Shown here one piece after another: positions 41,756-53,617 of a DNA stretch of 64,000 nucleotides. Below the pieces are notes generated by a model, which saw only the letters and a program-made list of their open reading frames with translations, ran no database searches and had not been told where the DNA came from. The translations under genes were made by a program, and so were the position numbers. Position 1 is the stretch's first letter; each line of letters begins with the position of its first letter. The stretch spans positions 303,227 to 367,226 of the forward strand of contig VSDK01007202.1 in assembly GCA_009767595.1 (NCBI GenBank), given 5' to 3'. Source of the stretch: Symbiodinium kawagutii (taxonomy: Eukaryota; Sar; Dinophyceae; Suessiales; Symbiodiniaceae).

Positions 41756-42721
41756 GATGCTATTTCACCATGTGTTTGTATGGTTTTTGAGTAGTTACTT
41801 GATGTTGGTCATTGACTGTGATCATGTGCCACGTATTGTGTTTGTAGTGCATGACGGCAATGGTTGAATTATGTTGAATATTACCAACAACAGAAGGGTG
41901 AGCATGAATCTTGCAATGCTTTTGGTTGGACACTGACGGTCGGTTGGATGGATGGTTGATGTGGAATTGAGGCACCGAAGGGACGACAAGACTGATCATT
42001 GCCAGGTTGAAATTATCACAAGAGAAGCGGTCGTGGTGATCAGCACCAGCAATGTGGTTCCCTTGCTGACCTTTCCAGTCTTGTTGACATTTGGGATCTC
42101 CATTTATCCCCGATGCTTGTTGGCTGCATCATCATGTGCTCAGTGGTAGTATGTGGTCATTGTAGTTGCTCTCATGAATATACAACCACTGAGAGTCAAC
42201 TGTGACTAATAGAAATGAGCCGATCCTCCACTTTTCGACTGGACGAATGCGTTTCAGAGATCATCTTGAGGCTCACATATGATCCTGAAGTATGGCTATG
42301 CGATACCCCCAAATCCGGCGAAAAGCTTCATTGTGATTGATTTGGAAACGACATTTCAGTACATAAACATATCACAGGTTCAGGAAACTAATCTTGTTCT
42401 TGATACCGATATACACATCACAGTTTCAGGAAACACGCGCAGCAAGGATAGTTGCACCACGAGATAGTTGCTGCTTGGGTACAGGTCGTTTCATCTGGCT
42501 CCGGCCTTCAAAAACATCCCAAAGTAAGAACGATAGATTACCTTTCTTGGTTCCCCGTAGAGACCGTTTAGTCAATGTGATTACTTTTGCTATTATTCTT
42601 TTACTTGGACAGCCTCCCCAGTATTCACAAAAGTTCTTTATTGTTTTGTCATATTCACTTCATTGTTACTGATGAATTTCAAGCTATTCGTTGTTACCTC
42701 GCACACAAAGCATCTTAAGTG
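41756..42721. other. no gene recognised
   Basis: Contains caggttcaggaaact and cagtttcaggaaaca as a short direct repeat (42376, 42420). No coding evidence. Confidence 0.4.
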
Positions 42722-42819
42722 GCTGGTGGTTTCAAACATTTTTTATGTTTCCTAGTAATCATTACCAAATGGTTGGTTGACTAATATTTTTCCTAGGGGT
42801 GGTTCAACCACCAACCAGT
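42722..42819. mobile_element. family B element, near-consensus
   Basis: gctggtggtttcaaacattttttatgtttccta...atggttggttgactaatatttttcctaggggtggttcaaccaccaaccagt. One of the two best-preserved copies. Confidence 0.85.
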
Positions 42820-42985
42820 GAAGCTATATCCCTTTTGATTGGTGATGTGTCCGTCCAGGGCACCGACATGGCATTGATTAGCTGCCTGGCACTTGCCGTG
42901 CAGAAGTGGGGGGCACAGAGAAGCCACTCAAGGATACGGAGAGCGTTGCAGGGTTGCGGTGGTTGTGAAGAACCGGAACCAGACA

Positions 42986-43098
42986 AGTGGCTATGGGTCA
43001 ATATCAACCAGCAATAATGGGGGATAATCACCAACAAAACTATAGGGAAAACAATGGTTAATGATAGGGATAGGGGAACCAGGGATACAGGGTTTGAC
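42986..43098. mobile_element. family C element, complete
   Basis: agtggctatgggtcaatatcaaccagcaataatgg...ctatagggaaaacaatggttaatgataggg...gatacagggtttgacccactgcca. Both terminal repeats are intact. Confidence 0.8.
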
Positions 43099-43169
43099 CC
43101 ACTGCCAAGTCACACTTTTCATGCAGACAGACTGTAGCTGTAAACAAACAGTTGTGCAACAGATGTTTT

Positions 43170-43252
43170 CTGGTCGGTGGTTTCAAGCATCTTTTATTTT
43201 AGCCAGTATCAACAAACGGTTGGTTGGTTGACTAATGAAACCACCAACCAGT
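43170..43252. mobile_element. family B element, compact
   Basis: ctggtcggtggtttcaagcatcttttattttagcc...ggttggttggttgactaatgaaaccaccaaccagt. The block between gactaat and the right terminus is deleted. Confidence 0.85.
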
Positions 43253-46200
43253 TTTCTATAGAAATCGTACTTCTGTTGCAGGTTAAACAATCTGAAGCCA
43301 ATGGGGCAAACTGTGTCATTTATGGCCACTTGACGATGTTGGCAGCGTCCCTTGCTGGTTGATGACGATGGGTGTTGCTACCAGCCCATGATACGATTGC
43401 CAGCGCAGGCAGATACAAGTGACATTGCTCCTCTATGATTTAGTTTGTCAGGAGAAAAGGCAGTGCTACAGAAGTTGATTAACGTTTATTGTGGTTACAG
43501 AAGGTAATGTTAGCATAATTTCCATTTTCAACAACTGAGCAGTGACGAAACGTCCACCAATCTAATCCAATCTATATATGCATGGATTTGTACATGCGTG
43601 TACATGTATTAACACAGTAAGTATGTTTCTTTGCCGCTACACAATTACTTAATTAGGATATAGTAGGACGATGGATGCCAAAGATGATTGCTCCATAGGC
43701 GCGAGAGACGTGCCTCAATTTTGAGACATTCATACGCAGTACAGCATGGCATTGGTGATGAAACCCCTCCAGTGTGGGAGTTGTATGATGTTGATCTTTC
43801 TTGTTTGTTCTCAGTAATCCTCTGATGCCCAACAATAGTTAGTGAGTATTCGCTTGCATGTTTGAATCCCAAATGCATGCATACATGCAATGTTCCTTGG
43901 ATCAAATGTATTTGATGATAATTGGGGTCACGAACTCGGAACATATTCTTGTCAGTTTTGGTTAATCTTTGCAGATCTGGATCCAACAACGATAGTCTTG
44001 CTACTCCACGGCTAATGACCATCATCAACCACCATGAGTAAACACCATTAACCACCATTGACCTCCACTAACCGTACCACTACGAGGACTCAAAATAACT
44101 AGTTTTGGTTCTGGCCTGTGTTTTGGCTTGTCCCGTGCAGTATTGATACACTTTGGAGGCTTCACAGCACGGCGTGAAAACCATGTAACTGGTGCCCTAT
44201 TGGGTGCAAGTGTCGCATCAGTGTGATGCTTCATTGGTTAATTGATGAGATCAACTGATGAACAGCAGCTACCAGCAACTCGTGGTCGTGATTGAAATCC
44301 AAGAATTGATGTTTATCAACCGCCATTTGTGATCAATCAATATTCATGGATGTTTGATGTTTATCAATCATCATCTATGTTTATGATGAATTTTATGGTA
44401 ATTGATGTTCATCAATCAACAACAATCAACGATAGCTGATTGATCATAGAACCCGTAGCCATGGTTGTATCCATAAATAGCTGGGTGATGTCGCCTTGGT
44501 CAAGGTTGGGATCCGCTTGGACAAGCCGCATGTTGGTGGGAAGGCCGGTGGCAGCCCTGGTGGCAACTTGGGGTCAGCCATGGCGAGGGAGCGCGGACAG
44601 GAGCTACTAGGAGTCTGTACCTTGAGGCTACGCCCCAAAATGATGGGTCACTGATACCTTCCCAACGAGGAATCAGTTGTAACCCACCAGTTAGTGGTAC
44701 GATCCTAGATTGACAGCTAGTCAGCCGACCCATGGCACTGGGTCTGTCGGAAGCTTCGTTGGAGCAGCAGTTGGTTTCCAACTGTTCTTTGAGATTTATG
44801 TTTATGTAGAGCAAAAGGGTTGATGTTTAGTTAGCAGACCTACCGTTCGTATCCGTTCGTTAACCGCAGCTGAAGGATTCAGTCTTTGCTCTCGCTTTCT
44901 GCTTACCTCAAACTTAAACCCTTCTGAAAAGGCACTACAAAAGACATGGGGACATTTTATGACATTTTGACACCTACAATCTACAACAATCTATCCAACA
45001 CATACAGAGTTGATAGTTTGGGGAGGTCTGTGCTAGCTGAGATCAACCGCTACTTGTAGTCTTTACGCTCACCGTCCGACAAACAAGTCGATTACCCTTG
45101 AAATGCCCCAGGCCACGCGCTGTTTGTGGCCCTTGTTGAGAGCAGCTGTGCAGCGAAAAGACGATGGAAAGTACAGCGCTGCCCGGTCATATGGATGCAT
45201 GGCTGAAGAAAAAGACATGGAATTTGTTACAAATGATGACAACAATAATTTACAACATTAGATGCTGTCATGGCTGTCATGTGTATATGCATCATAGAAG
45301 CGTACTTAGGTTTATAGTTGTACTTGCAAGTATGACATTTGGATAGTGACAATTACAAGGACATGCATTAATCTATCCATTAATCCATGAATACAGGTTT
45401 TGTACGCATATATAAATACTATATAGCTAGATAGGTGGGTGAATATGTGTATAGATCGATTGATAGATACGCACACAGACATTTGTCTGTAGCCACGGCG
45501 CCCCAAAACCAACAAAATTGCTCCAATGTAGAGTGTACATGGAACGGCAGTGATTTACACCTGAAGTACCCTGATATATTTGGAACCACCCACATGGGTT
45601 GGCCACAAATAGCCGCGAAGAGGATGGGAGAAACTATATCCACTGTCTGTTGAAACACAGTTTTTGGATGAAAAAGATTGAATGAAGCGGCGTGATTCAA
45701 CATTTTGTCGAAGTCAGATAGCAGGTTTTAGGCTTCGGAATAGGACTCAGCTGCCCGTTCGCTGCATTTCTCGAATGTTCACCCCTGGGGGCATGGTTCG
45801 GACTCCTATAGCCACAGCGACTGATTTCATCCCGCCTTGGGTTTGGCAGGTATTTCATGGACTGACAATTGGTTTCACCAGCAACAATGTGATATTGATA
45901 AACAATCGGTTGGAATTGATTGGATTAATTACACCAGATATTGCAACAATGTTCATAAATAGGATTGATTGCTGTAATTAGAATCATGGTAAATTGGTCC
46001 AACAGATCACTATATAGGTGTTCACCGTGCAAGCCATGTTTCGGCGATGATCAAACCATGCCCTGTACAGTAGCCGTTTGGAGGCTCCATCATGATGAAC
46101 TGAACCATGGTGTTACCTTTGTTCAAAACCTTCTACTGTCGATGCTTCTGCTACAATATCTAAATCTGAGCCGAATTTTGTCCACATGAACATTCTGAAT

Positions 46201-46582
46201 AGTGTAGAAACAATGAATTAACCGCAATAACTACATAACACTGTATATGCATTTAACAAGTATCATCATACATATTAGATACTACTCGATAAGGATATCA
46301 AATGTTCTATTAATTTGCTCATTTTCCAGCTCAACAAAACTTCTGCTGGAAAGCTACAGCCACCAAGCGATGTAACCCAGATCTGTTGCTTGCATCGCAT
46401 CGTCCACCATGGAAGTTTGGTAGCTCCATGTTATCCATGTTGGTTTTTGGCTTCCTAGCCATAGATCAATATATGTATATATTCAGATATATATATATAT
46501 ATACATATATATTTATCGAAGGAAGTTTAGAAGTCTAACTTCCGACAATATGGACAACTCAGCTAGGGCAGATCGCCTGAGC
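43253..46582. other. no gene recognised
   Basis: Frames of 60-137 codons on both strands (longest 43645-44058, minus) show no family. A tttatcaatcatcat-rich patch (44300-44435), a GC-rich patch (44500-44610), tatata/tagatag patches (45405-45470) and a (TA)n run (46485-46515) are the only structured parts. Confidence 0.4.
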
Positions 46583-46646
46583 AGATGTGGGAAAGAAGAG
46601 ATGTGTGAAAGATGAGATGTGCGAAAGATGAGATGTGCGAAAGATG
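46583..46646 (+). repeat. 16-bp tandem repeat, four copies
   Basis: agatgtgggaaagaag, agatgtgtgaaagatg, then twice agatgtgcgaaagatg. Confidence 0.9.
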
Positions 46647-46749
46647 AGAATGCGAGTGCGCCAAAATGTTAGGAAAGTCGCGAAATGCTGTGTTTTGCAA
46701 GGTTTTGTGCCTCAGGAGGGTCCAGAAGGGTACCTCGCTAAAGCGGCGG

Positions 46750-46909
46750 GTGCGGAGCACTGTGCCGGAAGGTGTGTGCAAAAATCGTTAAAAAACCTAG
46801 GCGCGAAGCACATTTGGAAGTCAAAATCGTAAAAACATGTCAGGTTCGGAGCACTTTTGGAAGTTGCAACTTGCAAAATCGTTCAAAAACCTAGGCGCGA
46901 AGCGCATTT
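46750..46909 (+). repeat. ~75-bp tandem repeat running into an assembly gap
   Basis: Units contain cggagcac, a ggaaggtgtg/ggaagttgca segment, gcaaaaatcgttaaaaaacc and taggcgcgaagc. At least two copies and one shortened copy precede the gap. Confidence 0.75.
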
Positions 46910-47668
46910 NNNNNNNNNNNNNNNNNNNNNNNNNNNNNNNNNNNNNNNNNNNNNNNNNNNNNNNNNNNNNNNNNNNNNNNNNNNNNNNNNNNNNNNNNNN
47001 NNNNNNNNNNNNNNNNNNNNNNNNNNNNNNNNNNNNNNNNNNNNNNNNNNNNNNNNNNNNNNNNNNNNNNNNNNNNNNNNNNNNNNNNNNNNNNNNNNNN
47101 NNNNNNNNNNNNNNNNNNNNNNNNNNNNNNNNNNNNNNNNNNNNNNNNNNNNNNNNNNNNNNNNNNNNNNNNNNNNNNNNNNNNNNNNNNNNNNNNNNNN
47201 NNNNNNNNNNNNNNNNNNNNNNNNNNNNNNNNNNNNNNNNNNNNNNNNNNNNNNNNNNNNNNNNNNNNNNNNNNNNNNNNNNNNNNNNNNNNNNNNNNNN
47301 NNNNNNNNNNNNNNNNNNNNNNNNNNNNNNNNNNNNNNNNNNNNNNNNNNNNNNNNNNNNNNNNNNNNNNNNNNNNNNNNNNNNNNNNNNNNNNNNNNNN
47401 NNNNNNNNNNNNNNNNNNNNNNNNNNNNNNNNNNNNNNNNNNNNNNNNNNNNNNNNNNNNNNNNNNNNNNNNNNNNNNNNNNNNNNNNNNNNNNNNNNNN
47501 NNNNNNNNNNNNNNNNNNNNNNNNNNNNNNNNNNNNNNNNNNNNNNNNNNNNNNNNNNNNNNNNNNNNNNNNNNNNNNNNNNNNNNNNNNNNNNNNNNNN
47601 NNNNNNNNNNNNNNNNNNNNNNNNNNNNNNNNNNNNNNNNNNNNNNNNNNNNNNNNNNNNNNNNNNNN
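46910..47668. other. assembly gap, 759 N
   Basis: Undetermined bases between a tandem repeat and a tetranucleotide-type repeat. Long frames across it consist of unknown residues and mean nothing. Confidence 0.99.
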
Positions 47669-47675
47669 GCTAGAA

Positions 47676-48075
47676 TAGTTAGATGGAATAGACAGGCAAT
47701 TGGATAGCCAGATTCAGATGGCTAGATGGGTCGATGGATAGACAAATAGGTAGACGAAACGAGAGTCAGATAGAAAAGTAGATAGATAGTCAGGTAGATA
47801 GACAGAAAGATAAACAGATGGACACATAGATGATCAGACAAATAATTCGGTAGATAGATAGACAGATAGATAGATAGGCAGATACATAAATAGATAGATG
47901 GACAGGTAGATAGATAGATACATAGACAGAAAGATGACGAGATAGATGGTGAGGTAGATAGAAAGACAAGTACATAGGCAGATAGATAAACGAATAGATC
48001 ATCAGATAGATAGATAGATAGACAGTCAGACAGACAGAAAGAAAACTGATCCACTGATACAAAGACAGCTAGACA
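47676..48075 (+). repeat. degenerate (GATA/GACA)n microsatellite, ~400 bp
   Basis: gatagataga, gacagata and variants throughout; the Tyr-Leu-Ser-Ile repeat frames on the minus strand are by-products. Confidence 0.95.
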
Positions 48076-50395
48076 GATAGGCTGCCAGTCAAGTGGCCAG
48101 ATCGATGCTCACATTGGTCGGAAGTCAGGCCCAAGTGATGTTCAGTTTTCGGATCCCTCGGGAAATCAAACGTCGCAACCACAACTGCACACTCCTATAG
48201 TGCTCCTATCTTGGAAACTTCCGCCACCGCCTTGTGCGGTACTACTTGTACATGGATACATACTGATGCATCAATAAATCAGTAGATGCAACATGATGAA
48301 ATCTATTCAAATGATGCATCAATAAATCTATTCCTTTGAATCCATCTTCAAAAATCCGCATCTTCCCCCGTTGAAGGATCCCCTCCTTCGTTGTGCCGCC
48401 ATGTACCGCGGCTTCGATGGAGCTGGCCTGGACGGCCGCAAGCCCATCCGCAAGGCGGAGATCAATGGTGAGGCCCGGGGGAACCCCAGGGAGGTCCCAG
48501 GCCGTCACAGCGGCAGCTGCACCGTGGTATGCTTGGTTCAACGTGGTTTATGTGGGGTATGTTGGGAAATGCCAAGTAGACATCAAGAGGAACCCATATC
48601 AAATGTGTTGTAACGACCCTCAACGTTCTTTGAACACCTTCCAGGGAATCGTTGAATTGATTTAACGGCAAGGGATCAACAATAGGCCAGTGCATCCGGT
48701 GAAAGCAGAAATTGTGCAAGAAAACAGTAGCCGTCCAAAGAGGCTTTGTTGCTTTGGCAGGGTCTTGTCCGGAAAAGTAGTTTTATCAATGACTGTTTGG
48801 TCGGTTGCCAAGCTCCAGCTTGCAGAAATGGAACATGGAATGACATGGATCATAGCTGAATATATTCTCATTTGTGCACCTTTGTAGCACTTCAATGCTG
48901 AAACAGGAGCCTGGGAACCCCACAAGTCCCAGCTGCGATCCACCTCCGTCCGAGGGAAAATAGATTGATTCCCCATGCATCACCGGAGTTTCTGCGGTGG
49001 GTTAGCCATTCGCTCAACCATCATTGAGCAACATCAATAATCGATATAGTCATTGATCATTACAGCCATCTATGCCAAAGCATCAGATAAATCAATGGGA
49101 TCAACTATTTTAAACCGGACAATCAACAAACAGTCTCATTATTGCAGCAGTTTTTAGCAGTTGCTAGTCACCCCCTGTTTCGAAACTTGGCTCAGGAAGG
49201 CGTGTACATTGGAAGCCAAGGATATGTTCCGCGACTGGTGCAGGCAGATCAGTGGGTGAGGTGTTGTGACGCTTATGATCCCGTATCCACTCTTGTCAAT
49301 TTGTCATGTATTGCTATGGATAACTTGTAAAAGTCATGGGTCATCCACTCATGTCAATGAATAACTTGTAAAAATCAATTCTCATTGATTCTTGATTATG
49401 TTTTGCCGTCATGAATTGGATTTCATCGTGTTTTGATGCCATGATTGTGGCAACTGTTGCTGTTGCATGCTATACCGTGATTTCCTTTCGACCAACAAGC
49501 TTCAGTGGAATACCGCGCGTGGTCGTCGAACTGGTGATTGCAAGCACCATTGGATCGCAACCATGTTGGACTTGCGAATGGCCCAATTCATAGCGAGTTT
49601 GACTGGAGCTAGTACATGATCAAACGATATCAAAAGTCAGAAATTTGTTGAGCTGCAAGTTACGTCAACCAGTCAACCTTTGACCTGATCATAATTTTCA
49701 TGAATTGTCCCTTTAAGCACTTGATGTTTGTGCAACCACTTGGTCACAGTGGTTTTTCAAATTGATTCACACCAATTTACACCCATATTAATGAGTACTC
49801 TAGGCATCTTTGGCCATGGATGTTGCCCGATTGAACAAAGCTAAGGATGGTTGCTGCCCCTACAAAGAATGGAGGGAACTAATTTGCCAGCCCAGGAGCA
49901 GGGCATACAGATATCGTATGAGGTCGTACCTCCAACACGAAGGTTTGAACACGAAGGGCAATGTTTGATAAATAGTGCATGTCATAGCCCTCACACATTC
50001 AATGTCTATGCAGAGGTGATCTTATACGCACTGGTAAGGTTTTAGTTTTCTGTTCATCAGACCCCAGACATCTAAACTGTTGATTTGTTGTACATCAGTT
50101 CGGATATTTTTCCCAGTGTTTCCCTTGTGCCTACCAATACGGATGAATGAAGTGCTGAATAATCATATACTGGAATCATTTTATGAAGCTTATGCAATGA
50201 AAAAAGAATGGCATGAATGAGCAATTGCAAAAAGTGTAATGAATTGAGCAGCAGCGGACCTCGCAAGTCATACACCAGAAACTTCTCTCAGTTCCGCTCT
50301 GCAGGTAGATGTCCCCTGGCAGCGTGCTCCCGGATTGTGAGAGATCCCAGGAACGGCAGGTGGTAGTAGTTGGTCCAAACCAATATCTAAAAACA
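48076..50395. other. no gene established; ambiguous GC-rich island 48365-48530
   Basis: The island is open on both strands. Plus: MYRGFDGAGLDGRKPIRKAE followed by a gtgagg donor-like site at about 48469. Minus: LRLADGLAAVQASSIEAAVH. Neither is recognised. The remainder holds unassigned short frames. Confidence 0.35.
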
Positions 50396-50535
50396 TATAT
50401 ATATATATACATACATGTATTATACATTTTATACATATATAATATATGTACACGCATATCTAAAAGTATATAGATATATGTACACCTACATATCTACAAG
50501 TATGAAATATATGTATATATATATATATGTTTTAT
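50396..50535. repeat. TATA/TACA-rich tract
   Basis: Alternating tata, tacata and tgtaca words for about 140 bp. Confidence 0.8.
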
Positions 50536-50954
50536 ACACAGAAAATATTGATATATAGAGCTTTTTGGCCTGTAGAAAAAAGCGAGGTGTGAAAGGACCT
50601 GGGGCTTGTTCAAGATTTAGCGAACCTAAGGCAAATCTGCCTGGGTTGTTTCTAACCCAAGACGAGGCGAGGCGGCACGGAATCACCAAGAGGATACCGC
50701 GAAACTACGAGTTCCACGTGATTTGTGCTGTTAAACCAGGAGTTGGTGAGCTCCTACCAGGAGTGTAAACACTAGCCATTGGGGAGAACCCCTCAGGTGA
50801 TCCCGAATTGGCTTCACCATTATCAGTTGTCCAACATGATACTACCATTGTTATCATTGAGATGAACTAGTATCACTGTTGCCATAATAGGTCATCATTC
50901 TATCATTTCACCCTATAGGAAAACGTTCCATTCGAATGAATCACTATTGTCAAT
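50536..50954. other. no gene recognised
   Basis: A plus frame at 50565-50768 (KKRGVKGPGACSRF, RRHGITKRIPRNYEFHVICA) is open but not identifiable. Confidence 0.35.
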
Positions 50955-51067
50955 ATGAGTGTTTCTCGAAATAGGGAGACCTCCATATCATCCTTTATAG
51001 TAATCATTGATTAATTAGCAACAAACCAACCATAATTTTGGGTCTCCCTACATTGAGAACCCCCCAT
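50955..51067. mobile_element. family A element, complete
   Basis: atgagtgtttctcgaaatagggagacctccatatcatcctttatag...acaaaccaaccataattttgggtctccctacattgagaaccccccat. Confidence 0.85.
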
Positions 51068-51732
51068 CTTACCTGGACCTCCGCCTCCCAACCACCCGGG
51101 TGTAACTCGAGGCCCGGAGCAGGGGCCTCAGTGGGAGATCAGCTGCGCTTCGCAATGGCGCTCATTAATCCTTGCTTAGTAGTGGTTCATAGGGGTTCAC
51201 CAGGGGGGTTGCAGTGACTTGGTGTTGGTTAATGATAACTTGGTAATTCTACTGCTGAATCATGTCGGACTGATTAATATTGGGTGATAGTGGCCGATGT
51301 GATTGGTTGATGGTTTTTGACTGTCGTTACTTAGTAGTGGCTAGTTAGAGGCTTATGATGGTTGATGCAGTGATAATGATTGACGGATTGGGTGGCTGTT
51401 GTGAGGGTCGCTTCGCCATCATCATATTACATGTGCTGGATTGGTGGATGCATTACGTATCCCGTTGGACACTGATACGTGTTATTTTACGGAATTACGC
51501 AAATTCGTTCTGCCTCTACATAAGCAAACAGGGACATGGGCACTGCACCGGCAATACATGCGTGCATCGGGGCGGGATTGACATATACATCTATCAATAG
51601 TAAACATGTCCATGCGGATGATTTGTCGCGTACTTTCCCAGCAGCATCTCAGGCTCCAACCTTCAAACAGTTGGTATTTCCATGGTATTTCCGAATCCTA
51701 AAACTCACAGATGTCGTGGCAAGGGGCAGCTC
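51068..51732. other. no gene recognised
   Basis: Unassigned, with recurrent gtagtggtt/gttgatggtt words. Confidence 0.4.
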
Positions 51733-51790
51733 CATCATCACTATCGTCGTCGTCATCGTCGTCGTCGTCGTCATCATCGTCATCGTCATC
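51733..51790 (+). repeat. (CGT/CAT)n trinucleotide repeat
   Basis: tcgtcgtcgtcatcgtcgtcg-type; poly-Ser, poly-Val and His/Arg frames are by-products. Confidence 0.9.
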
Positions 51791-52073
51791 AATTTGTGCT
51801 TATCTATCAGGAATCCATACATACCAGCACCCCTACGAGTGCCCCATTTTTTCTGGGCCTCATCCTCAGCAACCAATGTTTGAGTTCAGGATTTCACTGT
51901 GAGAAACTGATTTGCACCCTCAGGTACTCCCCCTTTTGCGTGCGTGGGTGGGTGAATGTGTGCATTTGTGTTGACCAAGACTCGGTTTGCTGACAATCAT
52001 CTAGTATCTAGTGTAAAGCCAACAATGATGCACAACAATGGTGGTTGAGCCTTAGGAGTTATTTACAAGAAAT
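51791..52073. other. no gene recognised
   Basis: Short frames only; nothing identifiable. Confidence 0.4.
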
Positions 52074-52185
52074 AGTGGCTTCTCAAGATACGGGTACCCC
52101 CAAATCATCCTCGATAGTATATAATCCTTTATTAGTAATAAACCCAGCATAACTTTGTGGCTCCCTATTTTGGGAACCACCCAAA
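52074..52185. mobile_element. family A element, complete
   Basis: agtggcttctcaagatacgggtacccccaaatcatcc...aataaacccagcataactttgtggctccctattttgggaaccaccc. Confidence 0.8.
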
Positions 52186-52219
52186 TGCTTTGGCGCACCG
52201 GTGCCAGTGCTCTGCTGAG

Positions 52220-52349
52220 GCCAAGAAGTTGAGCCAAAAAGCTCCCACGAAATCCTTGCTGAAAACCTTAGGAGTTGGGACGCCGAGTCATACGTCAAAC
52301 GCTGGGAAGGTCCAGCTGGTCTCAAGTTAGAACTTGCTGAAACCATGGG
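52220..52349 (+). CDS. exon candidate, helical, unknown function
   Basis: Follows ctgctgAG before a G and ends before GTGAAC. Frame: QEVEPKSSHEILAENLRSWD, then AESYVKRWEGPAGLKLELAE. It is one reading of the bases but unlike the neighbouring repeats it has balanced protein composition. It lies directly between a family A and a family B element. No family recognised. Confidence 0.33.
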
Positions 52350-52415
52350 ATTTTCCATTGTGAACTACAGTATGCTTAAATGGTGATTGACTATGGGGAT
52401 ATCCAACGATGATAG

Positions 52416-52511
52416 CTGGTTGGTGGTTGGACATTGTTTGTTTTCCCGAATGACTTTGGGATGGCTGATTGACGAAGAATTTTCATCTGGGTGCTTCAAC
52501 CACCAAGCAGT
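52416..52511. mobile_element. family B element, diverged
   Basis: ctggttggtggttggacattgtttgttttcccg...gatggctgattgacgaag...catctgggtgcttcaaccaccaagcag. Confidence 0.65.
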
Positions 52512-53525
52512 CAATGGATTACCAGCAATCAGCCCTGGGTGGATGGCAATGGTTCGTAACTCCTCGCTAGGTCTTACCCACAGAGCGTATCGCATCCACA
52601 ATTTGTTAATGGCTTCTCATAGAAGATAATCATTGCACCTAGGGGATTGGAATTGGGGATGTTTGGGGTGCCATCACTTATGGAGATGGCCACCTGGTTG
52701 GTGCATCAATATTATGAATGTTTGTTATTAACCACTATCAGCACTCAGTATTGAGAATTGCCAAAGCAAAATGAGTGGTTTGACCATCCACCAATCCATC
52801 AGCATTACTACAAATTCATGGTTGCAAAACCGTCCTCATATTTTGGAGGAGAAGCAGCAGCTTTTTGTGGCAAACTTAGGGGTAATTTATGGTGAACAGA
52901 TGTTTGTCCGAGAAAGGGATGCAGGTGCGCTGGCAGATGACTTAACTTGCTGTTCGACAGCAGCTTGACCATTTGAACTTGGAGTTTCTCTTTCGGTCCA
53001 TGTCTTCATCTGGTTGACCACATTGCTGTTTGAAACTCTATCCTCGGTGTGTGGTCTCCAATATCAGTCCCTATGGCTCGCTTGACCCACTCATTTCTGT
53101 TGATAAGTCTATCAGTTGGGAGTAGAAGTGGCATAACCAATCAATTTGGCAGGAAATTGCTAGGGAAATGTTTGATAAAACCCACCGCCGTAACCTTTTG
53201 AAATCTCAAACCAGCAAGAGTGCACTCATGCAAATCACACGTTCCGATTTCAACCAGCAACCCTCGATCCAATCAACCAGCTGACAGCGGACCAAGGATG
53301 AATGCTATGCCCCTAGTGGCGTCATGCTACGGCCTGATGCCACTGGGCGAACAGTGGCGAGAAGCCTCAACACCAATCAGGGTTTGTCCCAAAATGATGT
53401 ACCCCTATAGATGGTTTGCATCCCTAGCAATAGTGGCTTTTATTGGTTGGTTAAAAGGGGTTAAACCACAACGATGAGCGTTGATGATAGTCAAAACAGA
53501 CCAACATATTATTTATGAGAACTAT
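52512..53525. other. no gene recognised
   Basis: Frames of 65-85 codons (52771-52968 and 53220-53477, plus) without recognisable features. Confidence 0.4.
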
Positions 53526-53617
53526 AGTTGGTGGTTGATTAACTTATTGTGTTTCTCCAATTTGGGATGGTTGGCTGAAAAACTCTTATTTTCGTAGGGA
53601 TTGAAACCACCAACCAG
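53526..53617. mobile_element. family B element
   Basis: agttggtggttgattaacttattgtg...gatggttggctgaaaaactcttattttcgtagggattgaaaccaccaaccagt. Right end intact, left end with substitutions. Confidence 0.7.

Noticed and set aside
41472-41867. LVGW-repeat protein
   Set aside because: By-product of the (GGTT)n repeat.
46837-47678. Long open frames across the undetermined bases
   Set aside because: They consist of unknown residues over an assembly gap; the same holds for frames over 26024-26259.
47722-48062. Tyr/Leu/Ser-repeat membrane-like protein on the minus strand
   Set aside because: By-product of the GATA/GACA microsatellite.
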